Shown: in pieces, positions 42,137 to 51,268 of the stretch | Position numbering within the stretch: the first letter of the stretch is position 1 | Layout of the letters: every line of letters begins with the position of its first letter | Assembly: GCA_963762315.1 (NCBI GenBank) | Contig: CAVXKO010000004.1 | Coordinates: forward strand, 1 to 64,000 | DNA from: RPQJ01 sp963762315 | Lineage (GTDB): Bacteria; Pseudomonadota; Gammaproteobacteria; Steroidobacterales; Steroidobacteraceae | Direction of reading: 5' to 3' | Length of the DNA stretch: 64,000 nucleotides | Translations under genes and position numbers: made by a program | Notes under the pieces: model-generated | The model's database searches: none | What the model saw: only the letters and a program-made list of their open reading frames with translations | Told to the model about the DNA's origin: nothing

Positions 42137-43665
42137 CGCGGCAGTACAAGCTTGACGATGATTCCGTCGTCGTCGTGATCGGATCCGGTGCCGGCGGGGG
42201 CACCGTCGCCAACGAACTCGCGCAGCAAGGCGTCGACGTCGTCTGCCTCGAGGCGGGTAACCGCCTGACGCTGGCGGACGTGGTCAACGACTCGGCCGTC
42301 ATGGACCAGAAGATGGGCTGGCACGACAAGCGCCTGGGCGCACCGCTGTGGATCTGCAAGACCGTGGGCGGCACGACGATGCGCTGGTCGGGCGTCACGC
42401 CGAGGTTCCGGGACTTTGAATTCCGCCCCAGAAGCACGTATGGCACGCTCGCCGACACGACGCTCATCGACTGGCCGTTGACCCTGGAGGAACTCGCGCC
42501 TTACTACGACAAGGCCGAGTCCAAGATGGGCGTGAGCGGCACCCACGGGATGCCGCCGTCGTTCGAGACCAGCAACTACAAGGTGCTGAAGGCCGGCGGG
42601 CAGCGCGTCGGTTACAAGCAGATCACCAGCGAGCGAACGGCGATCAACTCGGTGGCCCGCGACGGACGTCCCGCGTGCCAGCAGATCGGCTTCTGCTGGG
42701 ACGGCTGTGCAATCGGTGCGAAGTGGTCCACGCTGTACACGGAAATCCCGAAAGCCGAGCAGACGGGGCGTTTCGAACTGCGGACTGGCGCCATGGCTGT
42801 GAGGATCGAGCACGACGCCAAGGGCAAGGTGCGCAGCGTCGTCTATGCCGATGCGACCGGCGCGCTGCACGAACAGAAGGCCCGTGCCGTCTGCGTGGCG
42901 GGCAACGTGGTCGAAACCACGCGGCTGCTGCACAACTCGAAGTCCAGCCTGTTCCCGGATGGCTTGGGCAATGCCTCCGGGCACCTGGGTCGCAACTACA
43001 CGCGCCACGTGATGAACGTCACGCTGGCCATCATGCCCGGCCAGGTCAATTTCCATCGTGGCACGCGACAGTCCGGCATCATCCTGGACGAGCAGCGCCA
43101 CGAATCGGCCAGAGGCTTTGCGGGTGGCTACGTCATCGAGACGATCGCAGACCAGCCGTACAGCATTGCTTCCATCATTGGCGGCTGGGGTGAAGAAGCG
43201 GCCGACTTCATGGAACACTATGCAAACATCGCCGGCTGCTGGATCACAGGCGAAGACCCGCCGCAGGCCACCAACCGAATCACGTTCCATGCCAGCGAGC
43301 GGGACGCGTACGGGCTGCCCATACCGGTGGTCGAGTACGTCGAGCATCCCAATTCCGCCGCCATGCGCAAGCACGCCGAGCAGCGATGCAGTGCGCTCTA
43401 CGAGTCGCTAGGTGCCAGGCGCACCAGGAATGCGGCCGGCATCGGGGGCGGTTGCCACAACATGGGCGTCGCCAGAATGAGCGAACGCCCGGCAGACGGC
43501 GTCACCAACAGCTGGGGCCGAGTGCACGATATCCCGAACCTGTTCGTGTCGGACGGAAGCCTGTTTTCGTCGAGCGCGGCGGCCAACCCGACACTGACCA
43601 TCGTCGCACTGGCGATTCGCCAGGCCGAGCACATTGCGAGTTCGATGAAACGACGCGAGCTCTGA
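42133..43665 (+). CDS. GMC-family FAD oxidoreductase 2 (510 aa)
   Basis: FAD-binding VVIGSGAGGGTVANELAQ, GGTTMRWSGVTPRF, the C-terminal CHNMGVARMS and DGSLFSSSAAANPTLTIV mark it as a gluconate-dehydrogenase-like GMC flavoprotein, paralogous to the one at 22794. The His in CHNMG is the expected catalytic base. It is paired with its small subunit. Without the transporter and E1 context of copy 1, its substrate cannot be inferred. Confidence 0.85.
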   Translation: MTRQYKLDDDSVVVVIGSGAGGGTVANELAQQGVDVVCLEAGNRLTLADVVNDSAVMDQKMGWHDKRLGAPLWICKTVGGTTMRWSGVTPRFRDFEFRPRSTYGTLADTTLIDWPLTLEELAPYYDKAESKMGVSGTHGMPPSFETSNYKVLKAGGQRVGYKQITSERTAINSVARDGRPACQQIGFCWDGCAIGAKWSTLYTEIPKAEQTGRFELRTGAMAVRIEHDAKGKVRSVVYADATGALHEQKARAVCVAGNVVETTRLLHNSKSSLFPDGLGNASGHLGRNYTRHVMNVTLAIMPGQVNFHRGTRQSGIILDEQRHESARGFAGGYVIETIADQPYSIASIIGGWGEEAADFMEHYANIAGCWITGEDPPQATNRITFHASERDAYGLPIPVVEYVEHPNSAAMRKHAEQRCSALYESLGARRTRNAAGIGGGCHNMGVARMSERPADGVTNSWGRVHDIPNLFVSDGSLFSSSAAANPTLTIVALAIRQAEHIASSMKRREL

Positions 43666-43990
43666 AGAGCGCTCGCGTCCACTGGCCTTTTCCATCGCCG
43701 CCTGCAAAAGGCGACAGTCTCCAACGCGGCGTATCAATCCTCAATGTCTGAGGCGTGTCAGATTACGAAGTCCGCTGACAGGGCTGCGGCTCTGCTCGGG
43801 TTCTTGAACGGAGCGGCATAGGCGCGGCGCCTATCGGCCTTGAGGCCGCCTGCGCGTGGCACTCGAATCGGCATGTTCACGCCAGATATTCAACGGGACG
43901 GATCGCTCGTTCCAAGACAACGATGGACGCTCGAAGGACTTCGGTTCATTCGAGTCGGTGCGCGTACGGGGCTGATGTCGGTTTCACAGT
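43666..43990. other. Gap without a recognisable gene
   Basis: No convincing open frame, RNA or complete repeat is visible. A hairpin-like GGCGCGGCGCC and an inverted segment around GGCCTTGAGGCC near 43836 are the only notable structures. Confidence 0.5.
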
Positions 43991-44019
43991 AATGGCAAAA
44001 AATGGCAAAAAATGCCATT
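43991..44019. promoter_or_regulatory. Candidate operator of the RHH antitoxin gene
   Basis: AATGGCAAAA occurs twice in tandem (43991-44010), then AATGCCATT (44011-44019). AATGGC and GCCATT thus form an inverted repeat as well. It lies 22 bases before the antitoxin ATG, where an autoregulatory site is expected. Confidence 0.5.
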
Positions 44020-44041
44020 CAACGCATCACGGGATTCCGCC

Positions 44042-44335
44042 ATGGCCATCAATGTTTCACTCACCCCGCAACTCGAGGAACTGGTGCAGCAGCGAGTGCG
44101 ATCCGGTCGCTACACCTCGGCGAGCGAAGTAGTCCGTGCGGCGCTGCGGCTGCTGGAGGCCCACGATCGCGAACAGGAGGCTCGCATCGCGCAACTCCGC
44201 TCGGACGTCGGTGCCGGCCTCAGGCAGCTCGACGAGGGAAGAGCTCGTCCATTCGATGCCGACGCGGTGGCCGGCATCAAGACGCGTGGTCGCGCGGCCC
44301 TCGCGCGACGCAAGACGAAAGCCGGTCGTGTGTGA
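44042..44335 (+). CDS. ParD-like ribbon-helix-helix antitoxin (97 aa)
   Basis: INVSLTPQLEELVQQRVRSG and YTSASEVVRAALRLLEAHDR form the ribbon-helix-helix of ParD/CopG antitoxins. The longer tail would bind the toxin. ATG at 44042 is preferred over 44012 because the latter lies inside the operator-like repeat. It overlaps the start of a ParE gene by four bases. Confidence 0.8.
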   Translation: MAINVSLTPQLEELVQQRVRSGRYTSASEVVRAALRLLEAHDREQEARIAQLRSDVGAGLRQLDEGRARPFDADAVAGIKTRGRAALARRKTKAGRV

Positions 44336-44530
44336 TCGCCGTGGTCGTCCTGTCGCCACTTGCGGAGGACGACCTCGTCGAGATCTGGTGCACGGTTGCG
44401 GCCGACGACATTCGGGCCGCCGATAACCTGGTCGACGAACTCCACCAGGTCACGCGGCTGCTTATGCTGCAGCCGATGATGGGGCGGCTTCGGCCGGAGA
44501 TGCGAAGTGACCTCCGCAACCCTGCCGCGG
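44332..44530 (+). pseudogene. ParE-like toxin, 3' end lost
   Basis: From GTG at 44332: IAVVVLSPLAEDDLVEIWCT, then DELHQVTRLLMLQPMMGRLR and PEMRSDLRN, a normal ParE N-terminal two thirds. After about 44520 the frame enters the 3' region of the convergent M28 peptidase gene, so the last strand with the catalytic-site Arg is missing. The antitoxin is intact. Confidence 0.65.
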
Positions 44531-44550
44531 CACTACAGCAGGGCGGGGCG

Positions 44551-46266
44551 CTACTGCCGACTCTTGTCCCGGATCGCGCGGAACTCGCTGTCCGCCCGCC
44601 AGTTCGGCCACCGCGACGAATTCACGATGCCGAGCCCCACGTCGTAGTACAGCTGCAGGTCCTGCAGCGTGCCGCTCACGTCCCAGTCCGGCGAATACTC
44701 GTCCGCTCGGCTTGTGGTACTTCTTCGCGGTGTACTCCTCGAGCCACCGCTTGCCGTAGTCCGCGCCCCGCGTCGGGCTGTCGACGCCGGACTTCGTGTA
44801 CAGCATCGGCACGCCGGCCTTCGCCAGGTTGAAGTGGTCCGACCGGTAGTAGAACCCTTTCTCCGGCGACGGCTCCTGCGCGGGCACTCGGCCTTGCCTG
44901 GCCGCGGCCTTGCGCAAGTCGTCCTCGAGTTCCGACTGGCCGAAGCCGATCACCGTGATGTCGCGCGTCTTGCCCACCGCGTACAGGTTGTCCATGTTCA
45001 ACCCGCCGGCCATCTGCGCGACGGGGATCGGCGGATGCGCGGCGAAGTATTCGCTGCCCAGCAGGCCCGATTCCTCGGCAGTCACGGCGACGAAGTACAC
45101 CGAGCGCTGCGGCGCCGGCTTGGTCGCCGCGAAGGCGCGTCCGAGTTCGATCAGCGCCGAGATCCCCGTCGCGTTGTCCTGCGCGCCGTTGAAGATCGCG
45201 TCCTCGCCGGGCTTGGCATCCGCGGACTTGCCCAGGTGATCCCAATGCGCGGTGTACACGAACGCTTCTTTCGGATGCTTGCGTCCCGGCACCATGCCCA
45301 CCACGTTGTAGGAGACCGCGTTGCGCACGTCGTTGCGCACCGACATGCTCGCCGTGAGGCCGGTCGCCTGGCCCTTGAAGCCGCGGGTCGAGGAGGCTTT
45401 CTTCAACGCGGCGAAGTCCATGCCCGCGGCCGACAACACGCGTGACGCCGCCTCTTCGGTGATCCAGCCTTCGAGCGCGAGGCGCTGGTTGGCGGGGTCG
45501 TCGATGCGCAGGTCGAACTGCGGCTTGGTCGCGCCGTTGCGCGGCACGTCCCACGGGTACCCCGCGGCCTTCGTCTCGTGGATCACGAGCACGCCCGCCG
45601 CGCCGTGGCGCACGGCCTCGGCGAACTTGTAGTCCCAGCGGCCGTAGTACGTCATCGCATTGCCCGTGAAGAGCTTCGGGTCCTGCGTCGCGTAACCGGG
45701 ATCGTTGACCAGCACGAGCACCAGCTTGCCGCGCACGTCGAGGCCGGCGTAATCATCCCAGCCGTACTCCGGGGCGACGATGCCGTAGCCGGCGTACACC
45801 ACCTCGGCATTCGCGAGGTTCGACCGACGGCACCGGCCGCCGCGTCCAGACGACGATGTCGTCCAGGCTGCGCAGCGCGAGCGACTTGCCGCCCGCGTCC
45901 GGTCAGCTGCATCGCGGCATCCGCGTGCGGCACGATCTCGACCAGCGGGACGGGTTGCAGGTAGCTGTCGCCGATGCCCGGCTTCAGGCCCGCCGCCCGG
46001 AACTGCTGCTCGATGTAGGCGAGCGTCTTCTTCTCGCCCTCGGTGCCGGGCGCACGTCCCTCGAAGGCATCCGACGACAGCACTTCGATGTGCTTGCGGT
46101 AGGAGGCTTCGGGGAAGGCCGGGGAGTCGGCGTGCGCGATGCTGCCGAGGGTGAGCAGCGCCGCCGCCACCGCGATGCGCTTTGCGTACCCCCTCTCCCG
46201 CTTGCGGGAGAGGGCTGGGGTGAGGGCTGGGGTGAGGGCCGGGGTGAGGGTGACTTGCGTATTCAT
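44551..46266 (-). pseudogene. M28-family zinc aminopeptidase, three frameshifts
   Basis: Signal peptide RIAVAAALLTLGSIAHAD; N-terminal EVLSSDAFEGRAPGTEGEKK; a PA-type insert (VYAGYGIVAPEYGWDDYAG); then the zinc ligands of M28 peptidases: HWDHLG, GAQDNATGISALIELG, AEESGLLGSEYF, DNLY and RSDHF. Frame breaks occur near 45905 and 45822 (before the PA insert) and near 44700 in the C-terminal part. The corrected ending reads RAIRDKSRQ with TAG at 44551. The corrected length is about 571 residues, normal for secreted or periplasmic M28 enzymes that trim peptides. Confidence 0.8.
46189..46252. repeat. REP-like hairpin with tandem 12-bp units inside the M28 gene
   Basis: CCCTCTCCCGCTTGCGGGAG forms a hairpin, followed by three or four tandem units of CTGGGGTGAGGG. 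In the minus frame this encodes LTPALTPALTPALSRKRERG, placed before the hydrophobic signal region. It resembles widespread proteobacterial extragenic palindromes that normally lie outside genes. Confidence 0.7.
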
Positions 46267-46511
46267 CGCGAAAGCCTAGCCGCTCCCGCCGAAATTGTCA
46301 GTCGTCCCGCCCGCCGCTAGTCAGCCCTTGCGTGCGGAGGCATTTGCCGCCGGCATCCCGTCCACTCGGCCGTTGTGCAGATTTCTGGCTGATTCCGGCA
46401 ATTACCCGGCGGGTTGCTGGGATGACTGTGACGCAAGATCACCGTTCGCTGAGGCATGGTTGCATCGATCCGCCAGCGGTCGTATTTTCCAGGGAGAGGG
46501 CAATGCACGGC

Positions 46512-46709
46512 ATGAAGTACAAGGTCGCACTCCGCGCCTCGGAAGAGGGGTTCGCTGTCTCGGTTCCCGGGCTGCCTGGGTGCTGGTCGCAGGGAGCCAC
46601 CGAGGCGGAAGCACTCGAGAACATCAAGCAGGCAATCGAGGAGTACCTCGCGGTCGTCGATGGCGAGTTGAAGGGCGCCACGATCCGCGAAGTCGAAGTG
46701 GCCGCCTGA
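46512..46709 (+). CDS. hicB: HicB-like antitoxin (65 aa)
   Basis: KYKVALRASEEGFAVSVPGL and CWSQGATEAEALENIKQAIE form the degenerate RNase-H-like fold of HicB antitoxins. I choose ATG 46512 because the ribosome site GGGAGAGGG ends at 46501, too close to the ATG at 46503 but well spaced for 46512. It has no separate DNA-binding domain. The HicA gene follows after 31 bases. Confidence 0.75.
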   Translation: MKYKVALRASEEGFAVSVPGLPGCWSQGATEAEALENIKQAIEEYLAVVDGELKGATIREVEVAA

Positions 46710-46740
46710 ATCGCTCAGTCGCCCGAGCGAAGGCCGCGCC

Positions 46741-46926
46741 ATGCCGAAATTGCCCGGCGTGCCGCATCTGGCGGCGATCCGTGCGCTGCAGAAGGCCGGA
46801 TTTCAGATTGTCCGGCAAGGCAAGCACGTGGTGATGAGCAACGGCCAGCGCATCGTCACCATTCCACGTCACAACCCGGTTAACGCAATCACGATGGCAG
46901 GTATCGTGCGCGGCGCTGGGCGTTAG
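46741..46926 (+). CDS. hicA: HicA-like mRNA interferase toxin (61 aa)
   Basis: KLPGVPHLAAIRALQKAGFQ, then RQGKHVVMSNGQRIVTIPRH fits HicA, a double-stranded-RNA-binding-fold toxin whose active His lies in the G(K/S)H segment. Length is normal. The antitoxin-first order hicB-hicA is the reverse of the most common one but well known. It appears intact. Confidence 0.8.
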   Translation: MPKLPGVPHLAAIRALQKAGFQIVRQGKHVVMSNGQRIVTIPRHNPVNAITMAGIVRGAGR

Positions 46927-47068
46927 GGTGCAGGTCCGGTTTCATCGGGCGGCATAGGCGCGATACGCGCGATGGCATTAATTCGTGGAGCCAGTCCAGT
47001 GTTGCTAGCGATTACCCCGAATGGTCGAGGCGGACCATGCGGCGCAGGCTGGGCTTATCGCCGGCGGT

Positions 47069-47124
47069 CTGCCGGTTGCCCTCCGCGAGAGACCACGAAG
47101 GACGCCGTTGGTCGCCGGACGAGA
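47069..47124 (+). repeat. Leader repeat shared with 17721-17780
   Basis: This stretch of about 56 bases contains TGCCGGTTG, CCTCCGCGA and TTGGTCGCCGGAC and lies just before the alpha/beta hydrolase start, as the other copy precedes the first ADC-family gene. Confidence 0.5.
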
Positions 47125-47158
47125 ACGTCCGATTACTCACCTACGTGAGGGGGATGTC

Positions 47159-48490
47159 ATGAAGACGATTCTGCGAGCATTGCGCACGCTGATGCCGCTC
47201 AGCATTGGCATGGCGTGCCTGGTCCTCTGCGCCGCGCTTGCGTGGCCGGTCCAGGCGAACGCCCGCGGGCCAGCGCCGGCCCAGTTCAAAGTCATGCATT
47301 CGGACAGGACGCAGCTGGGTGACGACATCGCCCATTACCGCTACGACGTCGCCATGGGTCCAGGCGAATACGACGTCGTGCGGATTCACCGGATCGTCCG
47401 GGAGAAACGTCCGAACAAGCCGGTCAGCACGCGGGACGCCGTGATGCTTCTACCCGGAAACCCGACCACGTTCGAGGGGATGTTCATGGCACCCATGGTG
47501 ACCGGGGTTTCGGAACTGGATCACTCGATCGTCATCTTTCTCGCGAAGAACAACATCGACGTCTGGGGCATGGATTACGGTTGGGCCCTGGTCCCGCCGG
47601 ACGAGACCGATTTTGAGTTCATGGGGCAGTGGGGTCTCGCAAAGGACGTGGCGCATACGGAGGCGGCCCTCTCCTTCGTGCGCTCGATCCGGGTGGGCAC
47701 AGGTCAGGGCAACGGCAAGCTGCACGTCCTGGGGCTCAGCTACGGTGGGCAGGTGGCCTACGCTGTGGTCGGTGAGGAGACCGTGCAGCCTCCCGGCTTG
47801 CGCAATGTCAAGGGCATGATTGCGCTCGACATCGGGGTGAAATACGGAAATGAGGGCGACCGTGAAATCGCGTGCGCCGCGGCGGCGGCTGAGCAGGCGT
47901 TCCTGGAGTCGAACCCTCCCAGCTCCTACGTCAACGACATCGGACTGGGCTTTCAAGTGCTGGGCTATCTCGCGTTGACCAATCCGGGCACAGAGTCGCC
48001 GGTCTATCCTCCACTCACGAACTGGCAGGCAGCCCTGGCCGTCGGGTCAATCACGGCGCCATCCTGGCACTTGGTCGGTGGCTATTTCGACGAGTACGGC
48101 ATACCCAGTGGCCTGCGATTCACGGACGATCAGCTCTGGGTGGGCGCAATGGTTGCGTCATACAACGCGTACTACCCGAGGCGAATCGACGTCGACACTG
48201 GCCAGCTTGCGTGCGGCGCATTCGACACTCCGTTCGACGACCACCTCGCGCAGATCACGCTCCCGATTCTCCAGGTTGGCGCCAAGGGCGGACTCGGTCC
48301 GAGCATGTATGCCTCGACGACGTTTACCGCGAGTCGTGATGTCACGACGATTACGGTGCAACGCCTACCTGACGCGGACGTGGCGATGGACTTCGGGCAC
48401 GTGGACACTGTTCTCGCGAGGGACGCTGAGACACTCGTGTGGAGGCCGATCCTGGACTGGATCATGGCCCACCGGGAGAATCGGCCGTAG
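47159..48490 (+). CDS. Secreted alpha/beta-hydrolase-like protein (443 aa)
   Basis: ATG at 47159 opens a signal peptide (LMPLSIGMACLVLCAALAWP with VQANA before cleavage). The fold is indicated by the nucleophile elbow LHVLGLSYGGQVAY, a preceding strand VMLLPGNPTTFEG, and a late Asp/His region (VAMDFGHVDTVL). It is probably a periplasmic or exported esterase/lipase-like enzyme of unknown substrate. The start is preferred over the longer open frame beginning at 47021 because of the signal sequence and the shared leader repeat upstream. Confidence 0.75.
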   Translation: MKTILRALRTLMPLSIGMACLVLCAALAWPVQANARGPAPAQFKVMHSDRTQLGDDIAHYRYDVAMGPGEYDVVRIHRIVREKRPNKPVSTRDAVMLLPGNPTTFEGMFMAPMVTGVSELDHSIVIFLAKNNIDVWGMDYGWALVPPDETDFEFMGQWGLAKDVAHTEAALSFVRSIRVGTGQGNGKLHVLGLSYGGQVAYAVVGEETVQPPGLRNVKGMIALDIGVKYGNEGDREIACAAAAAEQAFLESNPPSSYVNDIGLGFQVLGYLALTNPGTESPVYPPLTNWQAALAVGSITAPSWHLVGGYFDEYGIPSGLRFTDDQLWVGAMVASYNAYYPRRIDVDTGQLACGAFDTPFDDHLAQITLPILQVGAKGGLGPSMYASTTFTASRDVTTITVQRLPDADVAMDFGHVDTVLARDAETLVWRPILDWIMAHRENRP

Positions 48491-48558
48491 ACGTCTCTGG
48501 TCACTGGACACCCGAGCCGCCGATGCGCGCGGCTCGTCCGAGTAGCACGCTCGTGTAG

Positions 48559-49296
48559 GTGATCTTCATGGGCAGCAGTCCGTTCAGGTTCGGCGTTCGC
48601 AATCGCGCGTTGGTGATCGCGCTCCTGGTCGCGCTGATCTTCGTCGTCGGGGTCATCTACAAGTGGGTGGACGAGCAGGGCAAGGTTCACTACTCCGACA
48701 AGCCACCGCCCGGTCGCGAGTCCGAGGTGGTCACGACGTCGCCTGGGCCCACTGCCGAACAGCAGGCGCGGGCGCAGAGGCTCTTGCAGGCCGCCCGGGA
48801 ATCGGCGCAGCGCGAAGCAGCCACGCAGGAGGCTGCGCGAGTGGAGCAGCAGTCGGCGCAACGCGCGCAGGAGGCGGGCGCGGAGCTCGCGGTGCAGGTC
48901 TGTGCGGACGCCAAGGTCCAGCGCATGACGCTCGACCTGCAGAGTCCCGTGTACCGCCGCGCCGGCAGCGGCAAGCGTGCGTTCCTGGCGGACTCGGAGC
49001 GGCCGGCCGAGAAGCAGCGGCTGGACGATGTGATCGACCGGTACTGCAGCAATGACCCTTCGGCCATGGCGGCGCAGCGGCAGCGGTTCCTGGAACTGTC
49101 GCTCGGCCGCCGGCCGCCGTGCGTTGAGGTCCGTGACGCGCTCGAAGAGCTGAAGGCCAAGCCTCCCCGCGAATCGGCGGAGGACATCGAGCGGCTGACA
49201 GGACAGATCCAGTCCTGGCATTGCTACCTGGTGCCGGTCGAGGGCGTGTGGCTGGCACTGAACGACTACACGATGCAGGCCCCGCCGGAAAGATGA
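48559..49296 (+). CDS. DUF4124-containing membrane-anchored protein (245 aa)
   Basis: A single N-terminal membrane segment (ALVIALLVALIFVVGVIY) leads into YKWVDEQGKVHYSDKPPPGR, the DUF4124 signature of periplasmic proteins. An Ala/Gln/Glu-rich helical stretch (residues 65-115, likely coiled coil) and a C-terminal domain with three or four cysteines follow. Translation starts at GTG 48559 or, less likely, ATG 48568. The molecular role is unknown. Confidence 0.7.
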   Translation: MIFMGSSPFRFGVRNRALVIALLVALIFVVGVIYKWVDEQGKVHYSDKPPPGRESEVVTTSPGPTAEQQARAQRLLQAARESAQREAATQEAARVEQQSAQRAQEAGAELAVQVCADAKVQRMTLDLQSPVYRRAGSGKRAFLADSERPAEKQRLDDVIDRYCSNDPSAMAAQRQRFLELSLGRRPPCVEVRDALEELKAKPPRESAEDIERLTGQIQSWHCYLVPVEGVWLALNDYTMQAPPER

Positions 49297-49387
49297 GGCG
49301 TGCGACGACGCTCCTCCGGTCCCCGGGGCCGGGCCCGCTTGAGGCGGTCCGGGATGCGTTCCCGCGCGGCAGTGTTCGATGGCGGCC

Positions 49388-50347
49388 CTAGTGCGCGCGT
49401 ACCCGGGGGTCGAGGAGGGAATGGCACACGTCGACCAGCAGGTTCGCCGCGACCACCAGCGCCGATGACAGGATCGTCACGCCGATGATGACCGGCAGGT
49501 CCTGCTTGAGGATCGCCTGGACCACCTCGCGCCCGAGCCCGGGCAAGCCGAAGACGACCTCCGTGACGATCGCTCCGCCCAGCAGCGTGCCGAGGTCGAT
49601 GCCGAACTGCGTGACGACGGGCGTCAGCGAGCTGCGCAGCGCATGGACCAGCACGACGCGCCGCTCGGGAAGCCCCTTCGAGCGGGCCGTTCGAATGTAG
49701 TCCTCACCCAGTGCGTCGAGCATCGCGCCGCGCGTGAGCCGGGCATACGCGGCGCCCGTCACCAGGGCGATCGTGAACCACGGGAGGATCAGGAATCGCG
49801 CCCACTGCAGCGGGCTTTCCGTGAATGGCACGTACGAGCCGGGCGGGAAGAGTGCGAACCCCGCCCGGTAGAGCTGGAAGAACAGGAAGAAGAGCAGCAG
49901 CTGCCCGACGAGGAACGTGGGCATGGAATAGAAGAACAGTGCGGCCGCGGTGATGGACCGGTCGATCCGCGACCGCGGCCGAGTCGCTGCCACGACGCCC
50001 GCGCCGACGCCCATCAGCAGCCAGAGCACCGAGCCGCCCACCGCAAGCGAGGCGCTGACCGGGATGTCGCGCGCGACGATCGACACGACCGACTCCTGCG
50101 TGATGAACGACTCGCCGAGGTCGCCCCGCGCGAGGCGCCCGATGAAGCGTCCGTACTGGACGAGGATGGGCTGGTCGAGGCCGAGACGCGCACGCACGAC
50201 CGCAAGCGTTTCCTCGCTCGCCTGCCGACCCGCGATGAGCCGCGCCACGTCCCGCGGCACGGCGAAATACACGACGAAGACCAGCGTCGCGACCAGCCAG
50301 ACGACGAGCGTCCCCCAGGCGATGCGGCGCAGCAGGAAGCCGATCAC
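49388..50347 (-). CDS. Oligopeptide/dipeptide ABC permease, DppB-like (319 aa)
   Basis: GFLLRRIAWGTLVVWLVATL starts the first membrane helix, and the permease signature region reads YIRTARSKGLPERRVVLVHA. Six membrane segments are evident. It starts at GTG 50347, overlapping the preceding permease gene by four bases. It is the last gene of a five-gene ABC operon and forms the channel with the DppC-like partner. Confidence 0.8.
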   Translation of the reverse strand: MIGFLLRRIAWGTLVVWLVATLVFVVYFAVPRDVARLIAGRQASEETLAVVRARLGLDQPILVQYGRFIGRLARGDLGESFITQESVVSIVARDIPVSASLAVGGSVLWLLMGVGAGVVAATRPRSRIDRSITAAALFFYSMPTFLVGQLLLFFLFFQLYRAGFALFPPGSYVPFTESPLQWARFLILPWFTIALVTGAAYARLTRGAMLDALGEDYIRTARSKGLPERRVVLVHALRSSLTPVVTQFGIDLGTLLGGAIVTEVVFGLPGLGREVVQAILKQDLPVIIGVTILSSALVVAANLLVDVCHSLLDPRVRAH

Positions 50348-51268
50348 CCGGCACCTCCGCGACCCGCGCCAATGGTCTGGTCGTGCCTGGGGTCGAGCGC
50401 ATCGCGCACGCTGTCGCCGAGCACGTTGAACGCGTAGGTGATGCCGAGCAGCGCCGCGCCCGGGAAGACGAGCAGCCACCACGCAACCTTGTAGTACGCC
50501 ATTGCGTCGGTGAGCATGTTGCCCCAGGTGGGCGTCGGCGGCGGCACGCCGAGGCCCAGGAACGAGAGCGTCGCCTCGAAGGCGATCGACGAGGGGATCA
50601 GGAGCGTCGCGTAGACGATCACCGTCGCGCTCACCACCGGCAGCATCTCGACGAACATGATGCGGGCACTGCCGGCGCCGATCGCGCGGGCGGCCTGCAC
50701 GTACTCGCGCTCGCGAATGGCACGCGGCCTCGGCGCGCACGACGCGTCCGACCGAGGCCCAGCTGAAGAACGCGATCAGGAAGATGCTCACGCCGAGTCC
50801 GGGTCCGACGAGCGCAGCCAGTGCCAGCGCGAGGATCAGGAAGGGCAGCGAGAGCACGACGTCCATGAAACGGGAAAGGAAGGTGTCGACGGCGCCGCCA
50901 TGCCAGCCGGCGGCGATGCCGACGACCGCGCCGATCAGCACGGCGAGCCCGCTGGCGAGGACGCCGACCAGCAGCGAGATGCGCGTGCCGTAGGCGATGC
51001 GGACCAGCACGTCACGCCCCAGCCCGTCGGTGCCGAGCCAGAATTCGCGGCCGGGTCCGACCGGGATGCCCGTCGGCGAGAGCCCGGTCTCGGTGAACTG
51101 CGCGGTCGGCGAGTGACCGGTCAGCTGCGCGAGCAGCGGTGCGGCGAGCGCGACCGCGAGGGCGAAGAGGATGGTGACTGCCGAGGCGATCGCGGCGCGA
51201 TCATGACGCAGCCGTTCGAAGGCGAGCTGCCACGGGCCGCGGCCGCGAATGGGCGGGGCGGCGCTCAT
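50344..51268 (-). pseudogene. Oligopeptide/dipeptide ABC permease, DppC-like, frameshifted
   Basis: ATG at 51268; the N-terminal cytoplasmic stretch, the first helix (ASAVTILFALAVALAAPLLA) and GTDGLGRDVLVRIAYGTRIS are typical of DppC/OppC. An extra base near 50720 breaks the frame just before the coupling motif, which resumes as VQAARAIGAGSARIMFVEML in the next frame. Without it the protein has about 307 residues and six helices. Both ends overlap neighbours by four bases. The rest of the operon is open, so a sequencing error is quite plausible. Confidence 0.75.

Noticed and set aside
46189..46252. Tandem 12-bp units as a possible CRISPR array
   Set aside because: The units are contiguous without spacers and belong to a REP-like palindrome.
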